Part shown: positions 8,358-13,616 of the stretch, piece by piece
How positions within the stretch are numbered: the first letter of the stretch is position 1
Layout of the letters: each line of letters opens with the position of its first letter
NCBI GenBank assembly: GCA_002862965.1
Contig: PKCW01000226.1
Location: forward strand, 1 to 13,616
Length of the DNA: 13,616 bases
From: Pseudomonadota bacterium
GTDB lineage: Bacteria; Pseudomonadota; Gammaproteobacteria; UBA5335
Direction: 5' to 3'
Made by a program: the position numbers and the translations under genes
The notes under the pieces: generated by a model
What the model saw: only the letters and a program-made list of their open reading frames with translations
Told to the model about the DNA's origin: nothing
Database searches by the model: none

Positions 8358-8651
8358 ATGACCAAGACTTCCAAACTGCGTTGGCTGATGATCGCTGGTC
8401 TGATCGCCGTTTTCGGCTTGTCGGCCTGCGATCGCAAGGACCGGGAGGAAGCCAAGCAGGAAGCCGAGCAAGCGATGGACAACGTCGAGCAGAAGGCCGA
8501 CGACCTGATGGACAAGGCGAAGGAACCGTTCCAGGGTCCTGCTGAGGAAGCCGGCGAGAAGATCGACGATGCGACCGGCGCCGCCGGCGAGAAAGCTGAA
8601 GATCTGGGCGAAAAGCTGGACAAGAAAGCCGAGGAAATGAAGTCGGAATAA
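8358..8651 (+). CDS. Small inner-membrane-type lipoprotein with acidic helical repeats
   Basis: The product is 97 residues. It has a lipoprotein signal peptide: basic start (TKTSKLR), hydrophobic stretch 9-20 and lipobox LSAC with the acylated Cys at 24. The residue after Cys is Asp, which in enterobacteria is the Lol-avoidance signal, so the mature lipoprotein probably stays on the periplasmic face of the inner membrane. The mature part is almost wholly charged helix, with repeated patterns such as EEAKQEAEQA, VEQKADDLMDKAKE and AGEKAEDLGEKLDKKAEE, like small apolipoprotein- or LEA-like envelope proteins; no enzyme motif is visible. I place the start at the ATG with AGGAGA 7 nt upstream (8345-8350). 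An in-frame ATG at 8217 would add 47 residues before the signal peptide and is rejected. It heads a probable three-gene unit with the next two genes. Function is unknown, perhaps envelope stress or stabilisation. Confidence 0.8.
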   Translation: MTKTSKLRWLMIAGLIAVFGLSACDRKDREEAKQEAEQAMDNVEQKADDLMDKAKEPFQGPAEEAGEKIDDATGAAGEKAEDLGEKLDKKAEEMKSE

Positions 8652-8664
8652 TGAATTGTCGGGA

Positions 8665-8687
8665 GGCCGGCGAGCCGTTCGCCGGCC
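8665..8687 (+). terminator. Strong hairpin between lipoprotein and acidic-protein genes
   Basis: GGCCGGCGA (8665-8673) pairs perfectly with TCGCCGGCC (8679-8687) over 9 bp with a 5-nt loop, starting 14 nt after the lipoprotein stop codon. Only CTTCC follows, so the T-run is poor. It may be a partial terminator that makes the lipoprotein mRNA more abundant than the downstream genes, or a 3' stability element. The next start codon is only 21 nt beyond it. Confidence 0.45.
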
Positions 8688-8708
8688 CTTCCGGTAAGGG
8701 GGGAGGCC

Positions 8709-9053
8709 ATGGATGAACTGGATCCCGTAGTGGGTCATTGGTATCACGATCTGGAACAGGATGACCGGTTTCGCATCCTGTCGATGGACGAACAGGCAGA
8801 CGAAATCGAGCTCGAATACGAAGACGGGGAAACCAGAACCATCGGGTTCGATGAATGGTACGACCTCGATCTGGACCTGATGGATGACGATGAGCCGGAG
8901 CTTGAAGAAGCCGAGGAACCGGAAGAATCCAAAGCACCCAAAAGCGACTTTTACCGCCCGACGCGCACCCGCCGTTACCGCGAGGAAGACGACGAGGATG
9001 ATGACGTGGAGGATCTCGATGAGGATCCCGACGAAGACTGGGAAGAGCGCTGA
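8709..9053 (+). CDS. Small very acidic protein, DUF6763-like
   Basis: This 114-residue soluble protein has no signal peptide or membrane span. The N-terminal part (about 1-57) looks like a compact beta domain with the pattern PVVGHWYHDLEQDDRF, then EIELEYEDGETRTIGF and DEWYDLDLD. From memory this resembles the small gammaproteobacterial family DUF6763 (VGxWY ... F ... EIQYFDG ... WY.L.L); that assignment needs a profile search. The rest is low-complexity and strongly acidic: an EPELEEAEEPEES stretch, a short basic patch PTRTRRYR (84-91), and a terminal Asp/Glu tail (92-114). No enzymatic motif is visible. The start ATG has AAGG about 9 nt upstream, embedded in a purine-rich stretch. It lies 57 bp after the lipoprotein gene and 18 bp before sixA, suggesting co-transcription. 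Function unknown. Confidence 0.8.
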   Translation: MDELDPVVGHWYHDLEQDDRFRILSMDEQADEIELEYEDGETRTIGFDEWYDLDLDLMDDDEPELEEAEEPEESKAPKSDFYRPTRTRRYREEDDEDDDVEDLDEDPDEDWEER

Positions 9054-9071
9054 CCCCGGCGCGCAGGCGCC

Positions 9072-9557
9072 ATGATCGTGTATCTCGTTCGACACGGTGT
9101 CGCTCATCCCGCATCGGGTGGCGCGGATTTCGACCGGACGCTGACAGATGAAGGCATTCGCCGCATGCGGCAGATCGTGGCTGGCCTGCGGCGAACGATG
9201 AAGGTGCGACCTGCGGCGGTCTGGTCGAGCCCCCTGAGGCGGACGGTTCAAACCGCGGAACTGATTGCCGCAGGGCTGGCGATTCCGGCCCCCGTACTCT
9301 GTGAGGGGCTCGCCCCCGATGGCGATCCGGGCGCATTCGGCGCAACGCTGCGGTCCGCGCCGGACGCCGTGATCCTGGTGGGGCATCAGCCGGGCTTGGG
9401 CGAACTGGCATCGCAACTGCTCACCGGAACGGATGAGCTGGCATTCCTGCCGTTCAGGAAAGGGGCGGCCGCCTGCATTCGGATGCCCGGGCCCGGCCCC
9501 TGCGGCCAGCTCCAATGGTTCATGACGCCGGCGCAGTTGGCGCGCCTCGGCCGCTAA
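9072..9557 (+). CDS. sixA: Phosphohistidine phosphatase SixA
   Basis: This 161-residue cytosolic enzyme belongs to the histidine phosphatase (RHG) superfamily; SixA removes phosphate from phosphohistidine, classically on the HPt domain of ArcB and on the nitrogen phosphotransfer system. The N-terminal MIVYLVRHG gives the catalytic His8 with Arg7. WSSPLRR supplies Arg56, and VGHQPGL gives the second active-site His105. Length equals that of E. coli SixA and there is no C-terminal extension. The start is the first ATG, with AGG 5 nt upstream, 18 bp after the acidic-protein gene. Its stop codon overlaps, by 4 bp, the stop of the convergent ParA gene. SixA genes are often found near polyphosphate genes, and a CHAD gene is two genes away here. 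Which phosphoprotein it acts on in this organism cannot be read from the sequence. Confidence 0.92.
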   Translation: MIVYLVRHGVAHPASGGADFDRTLTDEGIRRMRQIVAGLRRTMKVRPAAVWSSPLRRTVQTAELIAAGLAIPAPVLCEGLAPDGDPGAFGATLRSAPDAVILVGHQPGLGELASQLLTGTDELAFLPFRKGAAACIRMPGPGPCGQLQWFMTPAQLARLGR

Positions 9558-10321
9558 CGGCGCTCCGCCGATCGGCCCGATCCCAGCGCCTGTCGCAACT
9601 CCTCCCATAACGATTGGTAGGCTTGTCCCGCCGGACTGTGCGGGGCGAACTGCACCAGCGGGCTTTGACGCTGCCCCATCTGTTCCACGATCGATGCATA
9701 GGGCACATGGGTTTTGAGGAGATTCGGCGGCGCCTCGGTGGGAGACGTCAGCCACTGCCGATGCAGCTGGCGCCGCCTGTCGACCATGGAGAAGAAGGGC
9801 AACAACTGGCCGCGATCGAGGTCTTTGCGGGCAAGGAATTCGCTCACCTGCGCCAGTGCCCGCATCGAAAGCGGCGTGGGAATCAGCGGCACCGCGACGG
9901 TGTCGGCGAGTGCGAAGATGTTTTCCGAAAGGCGCGAAAAGCTGGGCGGGCAGTCAAGCACCAGCAGGTCATAGCGGTCGGTCAGGGGCTTGACGAGTTT
10001 CGCGAGCACCTCCCGCGGCGCATCGCTTTGCTCGAAGAGCAGATCGAGATGGCGGTAGGTCGTATCGGCAGGGATCAGATCCAGGCCGGGGAATGCCGTT
10101 GGCCGGACCTGGCTGTCCAGGGCATTTTTTTCCTTGAGCAGCTTCTTGGCTTTCAGCTCCAGGCCCGCGGTGTCCCGCAAATACCAGCTGGCGGCGCCCT
10201 GGGGATCCAGATCCCACAGGCAGGTCGCCTGCCCGTCCCGGGCAGCGCAGCAGGCCACGTTGACGGCGGCCGCGGTCTTTCCCACACCGCCCTTGAGGTT
10301 GTAGAAGGCCAGCGTCCGCAT
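9554..10321 (-). CDS. ParA/MinD-type ATPase, without a partner ParB
   Basis: The 255-residue product is a soluble P-loop ATPase of the ParA family, whose members form ATP-dependent dimers that bind DNA nonspecifically and position plasmids, chromosomes or protein cargo. The deviant Walker A motif is KGGVGKT (10-16) with both the signature Lys10 and Lys15. The Walker A' motif is DLDPQ (37-41), and Walker B is in LLVLDCPP (119-126). There is no N-terminal helix-turn-helix extension as in plasmid ParA type Ia. The start is chosen at the ATG with AGGA about 6 nt upstream (within GGAGAGGAAAGAC); the frame stays open further upstream but has no better site. No parB or parS-like gene is adjacent; the upstream neighbour, 59 bp away on the same strand, is a CHAD protein. 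An orphan ParA beside a CHAD gene suggests cargo positioning, possibly of polyphosphate granules, but this is inference. Confidence 0.9.
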   Translation of the reverse strand: MRTLAFYNLKGGVGKTAAAVNVACCAARDGQATCLWDLDPQGAASWYLRDTAGLELKAKKLLKEKNALDSQVRPTAFPGLDLIPADTTYRHLDLLFEQSDAPREVLAKLVKPLTDRYDLLVLDCPPSFSRLSENIFALADTVAVPLIPTPLSMRALAQVSEFLARKDLDRGQLLPFFSMVDRRRQLHRQWLTSPTEAPPNLLKTHVPYASIVEQMGQRQSPLVQFAPHSPAGQAYQSLWEELRQALGSGRSAERR

Positions 10322-10343
10322 GTCTTTCCTCTCCGACGCAATG

Positions 10344-10363
10344 CCGGACGGTCCAGCGTCCGG
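10344..10363 (-). repeat. Intercistronic hairpin between CHAD and parA genes
   Basis: CCGGACG (10344-10350) and CGTCCGG (10357-10363) form a perfect 7-bp stem with a 6-nt loop inside the 59-bp gap. On the minus strand it ends about 10 nt before the parA ribosome site. No T-run follows, so full termination is unlikely; mRNA processing, stability or modest attenuation are possible. Confidence 0.4.
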
Positions 10364-10380
10364 GGTGTGGGCGCGACGCG

Positions 10381-11328
10381 TCACGGCTGCTCCTGATCCC
10401 ACAGCGACCAGTAGACCGCGATGCGCCGCGTGAATGCCCTCGGGTTTTCCGCATATAGCCGGCGTCCCAGTGCCAGCGCGTCCCGTCGGAGAACGGCTTG
10501 CCGGCGCGCGATGGCAGCGAACAATGTCTCGCGCTGCGCCCCCTGGCGCGGCCGATCGGGCCACTGTCGGAGCTGACCGGCCAGGACATCGAGATCATGA
10601 TCGTCCCCGAGCAGATCGGAGAGCAGCTTGAACCGCTGTTGGCGGTACTCCAGGGCTTCGGGCCATGCCCCCGCGATCAGCCGGCTATGGTACCAATGAT
10701 CCTTGACGCGTTTGCGCCAATCGTGGAAACGTTCTGCCGTGGGGTCGTGGGCGACGCTTTCCAGTTGACGTCGGCCGGCCCGGTAGCTGCGCCTCAGGCC
10801 CGGTTCGATCAGGGTGAAGCCATCGGCGGCCGCTGCGAACTCAGGCAGATGTGGCGGGTGGTCCTGTAACGCCGCCCGCAGCCCTTCGAGAGTGCCGACC
10901 AGGGTGTCGGTCTCATGGAGGTGCGCCCGGGCGTTGCGGCGCAGCGCGGCGTGAAACGATCGACCGAGCGGCGTGTCCAGCGGCCCCGGGTCCGCTGCGT
11001 TCAGCTTGTCCCAGCACTCCAGCAACGCCTGGGCGTCTCGCGTTCCGGACAGGGCGCGTCCTGCGTCGCGAAACTGCCGGTCCAGAGCGGCGACACCGGG
11101 CTCGTCTTGGTCGGGCAACAGCTTCAGCACGGCTCTCAGTTCCTTGAACCGCTTGCGAGCCTCGTGGATGCCCTCCGCGCGTTGTCGCGCGGGCGCCGCG
11201 AGGTGGTCGCCTGCTCTTTCGATGCGCTCACGCAGAATCTCGCGCAGTGCACGCGGCGTGTCGCGGGGGGATGCGAAGGTGAAGGCCAAGCGGGAGGCTC
11301 GTCGTGAAACGGTGCTTGAACTTATCAC
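10381..11328 (-). CDS. CHAD-domain protein, probable polyphosphate binder
   Basis: The 315-residue protein consists of one CHAD domain, a two-fold symmetric helical fold with conserved basic and histidine residues that binds polyphosphate. Both halves of the signature are visible: HEARKRFKELR (55-65) and HDWRKRVKDHWYH (202-214), plus LGDDHDLDVL (240-249) in the second half. Basic residues are plentiful (for example LGRRLYAENPRAFTRR near the C-terminus). There is no signal peptide, membrane span or fused CYTH (triphosphate tunnel) domain, so it should be cytosolic. The frame begins with GTG at 11328 and has no good ribosome site; a TTG at 11289 would give an N-terminus beginning AFTFASPRD and is an alternative, so the start is uncertain. 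It appears to be the first gene of a unit with parA. In other bacteria CHAD proteins associate with polyphosphate granules. Confidence 0.88.
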   Translation of the reverse strand: MISSSTVSRRASRLAFTFASPRDTPRALREILRERIERAGDHLAAPARQRAEGIHEARKRFKELRAVLKLLPDQDEPGVAALDRQFRDAGRALSGTRDAQALLECWDKLNAADPGPLDTPLGRSFHAALRRNARAHLHETDTLVGTLEGLRAALQDHPPHLPEFAAAADGFTLIEPGLRRSYRAGRRQLESVAHDPTAERFHDWRKRVKDHWYHSRLIAGAWPEALEYRQQRFKLLSDLLGDDHDLDVLAGQLRQWPDRPRQGAQRETLFAAIARRQAVLRRDALALGRRLYAENPRAFTRRIAVYWSLWDQEQP

Positions 11329-11426
11329 AAACCGGCGTCGGCATGCCTTTCATGGAGACTCGATTTGTCACCTGCCTGCCGTAATCTGGGGGGCGTTGTT
11401 CACGAACGGTGATGAGGATGGTTGCG

Positions 11427-13292
11427 ATGTCGAGCGATGATTCCGACCTTGAAGCGCGCGCCGGGCGAGCCGAGCTCCTTGCCTTGCGGGCCGAGTTGGC
11501 CGCTCTTCGTGCCCGGATCGTCGATGGGGCGAGCATCGAAGCGGCCCGCTGGCTCGTCGATGCCGACGCGCGCCGCGCCGTGAGCATCCGCAACCTGCTG
11601 CACTACCGGCAGTTTCGACGCATCGATCTGCGCGGGCTGCAACGCGCGCTGAGTCATCACGGCCTGTCGTCGCTCGGTCGTTCCGAGGCGCATCTCCTGC
11701 ACGATGTGGACCGCGTGCTGGCCCTGCTGGCCGGTGTCCTGGACGGGGCATGGTTCCCGGCGAGCGCAGCGGAAGGCCCGGATATCGTCGCAGGGGAAGC
11801 CCTCCTCGCCGATAACACCCGACGGCTGTTCGGGACGCATCGCGACGGCGAAGGCGTCTACATCATGGTGACCCTGCCGACCGAAGCGGCCGATGATCAG
11901 GACCTGGTCGCCGCCATGATACGTTCCGGAATGGATTGTGCCCGTATCAATGGCGCGCACGACGATCCGCTCATCTGGCGCCGGATGATCGAACGGGTTC
12001 GGCGTGCGGCGGAGGATCTGCAACGCCCTTGCCGCATCTACATGGATTTGCCGGGGCCCAAGCTGCGCACCGCGCCGGTGCTCGCCGCGCCGGTGTTTGC
12101 GATCCATCCGCCGCGGGATTTCACCGGTCGCGTGATCGCGCCGGCGGAGATCGTGCTGGTGCCGGCTCGGAATCCGCCGCTCGCATCCCGGGACGAACTC
12201 CCGATCAGCCCAGATTTGTTCGACGACCTGCAACCCGGCGGGCGGCTGCGTTTTCGGGATACGCGCGGCCGCATGCGGGAAATCGACCTCGTCGAGCGCG
12301 ATGCCGCCGGCCGTTGGCGCGGGCGCATCTGGCACACGGCGTTTCTGGAGCCGGGCATGGCATGCCGCTGGCGGGCTTCGGGGACTGCGTCCACCGATCG
12401 GCAGGAGGGGTGTTTCGGACCGTTTCCGGAACGCCCGGGCTTTCTCGTGGTACGACCGGGAGACGGCCTGCTGTTGACCCGAAATGGCCATCCTGGCGAA
12501 GCGGCGCGGCGTGATGCGGACGGCAACGTGCTGCAAATCGCCCGCATCGGCCTCAGTTGCCCGGAGATCATCGATGACCTGCAGGTCGGGCACCGGGTGT
12601 TCATCGATGATGGCAAGATCGGCGCCACGGTGGAGGCGCTGATCCCCGACGGCGCGCTGCTGCGCATCACGCAGGCGCGCGCGGAAGGCGAGAAAGTGCG
12701 TGGGGCGAAGGGCCTCAATTTTCCCGACAGCACGCTGAGTCTGCCGTCCCTGACGAACGAAGACCTGCAGATGCTGGACCTGGCTGCGCAGGAAGCGGAC
12801 ATCATCGGCTATTCCTTTGTCCGCACGGCGGACGACATCAGCCGGCTCATGGCCGAATTGGATCGCCGGGGGGCGGGCGACGTCCCGGTCGTGGCCAAAA
12901 TCGAAACCGCCCAGGCCGTGCGCAATCTGCCCGAGATCCTGCTCACGGCGCTGCCCCGCCATCCGCTCGGGGTCATGGTGGCCCGTGGCGATCTGGCGGT
13001 CGAGATCGGTCCCGAACGGCTGGCGGAGATCCAGGAAGAAATCCTGTGGCTGTGCGAGGCCGCTCACGTGCCCGTGATCTGGGCCACCCAGGTGCTCGAA
13101 TCACTGGCGCGCAAGGGCACGCCCACCCGCGCGGAAATCACCGACGCCGCGATGGGTGTGCGCGCCGAATGCGTGATGCTGAACAAGGGTCCCTACATCT
13201 GCCGCGCGATAGAGACGCTGCGCGACATCATGCAGCGGATGAATGCCCATCAGCACAAGAAAACCGCCCGCCTGCGCGCCCTGCATTGGTGA
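11427..13292 (+). CDS. Atypical pyruvate kinase-like protein with N-terminal extension and duplicated B-domain motif
   Basis: This 621-residue cytosolic protein is related to pyruvate kinase, which makes pyruvate and ATP from phosphoenolpyruvate and ADP. Residues 1-135 are a helical extension containing RNLLHYRQFRRIDLRGLQ and GLSSLGRSEAH. The barrel begins with RINGAH (173-178, replacing the usual RxNxSH) and DLPGPKLRT (207-215). Active-site matches are DDG (394-396), AKIE (490-493) with catalytic Lys491 and metal-binding Glu493, ARGDL with Asp522, and ATQVLES (553-559). Departures: the stretch between GPKLRT and IDDGKI is about 175 residues where a normal B domain has about 50 there, the usual MLSGETAAGKYP is MLNKGPYICRAI, and the C-terminal allosteric domain is absent. 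I prefer the ATG at 11427 because GAGGA lies 8 nt upstream; GTG at 11409 and ATGs at 11412 and 11418 are alternatives. Catalysis is plausible but unproven; it could act on another phosphoryl substrate. No clear promoter was found in the 98-bp divergent gap. Confidence 0.88.
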   Translation: MSSDDSDLEARAGRAELLALRAELAALRARIVDGASIEAARWLVDADARRAVSIRNLLHYRQFRRIDLRGLQRALSHHGLSSLGRSEAHLLHDVDRVLALLAGVLDGAWFPASAAEGPDIVAGEALLADNTRRLFGTHRDGEGVYIMVTLPTEAADDQDLVAAMIRSGMDCARINGAHDDPLIWRRMIERVRRAAEDLQRPCRIYMDLPGPKLRTAPVLAAPVFAIHPPRDFTGRVIAPAEIVLVPARNPPLASRDELPISPDLFDDLQPGGRLRFRDTRGRMREIDLVERDAAGRWRGRIWHTAFLEPGMACRWRASGTASTDRQEGCFGPFPERPGFLVVRPGDGLLLTRNGHPGEAARRDADGNVLQIARIGLSCPEIIDDLQVGHRVFIDDGKIGATVEALIPDGALLRITQARAEGEKVRGAKGLNFPDSTLSLPSLTNEDLQMLDLAAQEADIIGYSFVRTADDISRLMAELDRRGAGDVPVVAKIETAQAVRNLPEILLTALPRHPLGVMVARGDLAVEIGPERLAEIQEEILWLCEAAHVPVIWATQVLESLARKGTPTRAEITDAAMGVRAECVMLNKGPYICRAIETLRDIMQRMNAHQHKKTARLRALHW

Positions 13293-13312
13293 GGCGGCGG
13301 GCGTGATCGCGG

Positions 13313-13616
13313 TCAGGCGCTGCGCTGCGCGGAAGCGGGGCTTGCCGGCGCCGTCGCTGCGGCCCGATAACGTCCCAGTGCACTCAACACGGCGCGCAAC
13401 GTGGCCGCCGTCACATCGGCATCGATTCCCACGCCGTGCCACGTCCGCCCCTCGACGCCGATGCGCAGTTCGACGTAGCTGGCAGCGCGGGCGTCAGCCC
13501 CCGGTGCGAGGGCATGTTCACGATAATCCACGACCTCGATCGGGATGGCGTATTTTTCGCGCAAGGCATGGATGAATCCGTCGACGGGGCCACGGCCGAT
13601 GCCGGTCATGAGCTGA
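13313..13616 (-). CDS. leuA: 2-isopropylmalate synthase, C-terminal regulatory domain (partial)
   Basis: This is the 3' end of leuA, running off the right edge of the window in the open frame (codons remain open through 13615). LeuA condenses acetyl-CoA with 2-oxoisovalerate in leucine synthesis and is inhibited by leucine through the C-terminal domain seen here. The fragment contains GRGPVDGFIHAL, DYREHAL, PGADARAASYVELRIG, and GVGIDADVTAATLRAVLSAL, the standard features of the LeuA dimer regulatory domain of the longer (about 560-residue) class. A low-complexity Ala/Pro/Ser tail ends the protein. It converges on the pyruvate kinase-like gene with only 20 bp between stops, and I see no strong terminator there. 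An internal ATG at 13609 is not the start, since the family domain continues upstream. Confidence 0.9.
   Translation of the reverse strand, partial: QLMTGIGRGPVDGFIHALREKYAIPIEVVDYREHALAPGADARAASYVELRIGVEGRTWHGVGIDADVTAATLRAVLSALGRYRAAATAPASPASAQRSA

Noticed and set aside
8343..9755. Minus-strand open frame of 470 codons opposite the lipoprotein, acidic protein and sixA
   Set aside because: All three plus genes happen to share one frame, so a single antisense frame stays open across them. Each plus gene has a ribosome site and a coherent product; the antisense product crosses their gaps and has no domain.
9554..10564. Longer ParA reading with an extra 81 N-terminal residues
   Set aside because: The extension would run into the CHAD gene, is not ParA-like, and the ATG at 10321 begins directly with the typical first beta strand and has a strong ribosome site.
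11365..11390. TTGTCA and TAATCT as a promoter for the pyruvate kinase-like gene
   Set aside because: Only 11 bp separate the two hexamers, too short for a sigma70 promoter.
11400..13067. Minus-strand open frame of 555 codons opposite the pyruvate kinase-like gene
   Set aside because: Again in register with the real gene and without recognisable domains; the plus strand has the kinase motifs and a good ribosome site.

Overview
The window is GC-rich bacterial chromosomal DNA, densely packed with genes and without rRNA, tRNA, insertion sequences, CRISPR or phage genes that I can see. The gene content (a cytochrome c/FTR1 fusion iron permease, a 161-residue SixA, a small acidic protein resembling the gammaproteobacterial DUF6763 group, a CHAD protein beside a lone ParA, and a LeuA ending in the HALxxGADARA style) points to a gammaproteobacterium, perhaps Chromatiales-like. 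That placement is inference from gene content only.

Left part (1-8156): the 3' end of uvrB (+) meets a 5.5 kb minus-strand gene head-on. This gene encodes an 1825-residue protein: about 740 residues of multi-pass membrane module followed by a C-terminal GH94 glycan phosphorylase region like the C-terminal part of cyclic beta-1,2-glucan synthase NdvB. The processive glycosyltransferase (GT84) part of NdvB is missing. Upstream on the same strand, 263 bp away, is an iron permease of the cytochrome c/FTR1 fusion type. Its promoter has a good sigma70 match, overlapped by a Fur-box-like palindrome.

Middle part (8157-9557): a 201-bp divergent promoter region separates the permease from a plus-strand cluster. 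The cluster is a small inner-membrane-type lipoprotein with an acidic helical tail, a 114-residue very acidic DUF6763-like protein, and the phosphohistidine phosphatase SixA. A strong hairpin lies between the first two genes.

Right part (9554-13616): sixA overlaps, by 4 bp tail to tail, a minus-strand ParA-type ATPase gene. That gene lies 59 bp downstream of a CHAD-domain (polyphosphate-binding type) gene, so CHAD and parA probably form one transcript. There is no parB nearby, which suggests a cargo-positioning rather than a DNA-segregation role. Divergent from CHAD is an atypical pyruvate kinase-like gene with an extra N-terminal domain, an enlarged B domain containing a visible internal duplication, and no C-terminal regulatory domain. 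It converges, 20 bp apart, on the 3' end of leuA, whose substrate acetyl-donor pathway also draws on pyruvate.

The candidates for undescribed biology are: the membrane-anchored GH94 protein without a glycosyltransferase; the CHAD-ParA pair (possible polyphosphate granule positioning, with SixA next door); and the duplicated B domain in the pyruvate kinase-like protein. No intergenic gap exceeds 300 bases.
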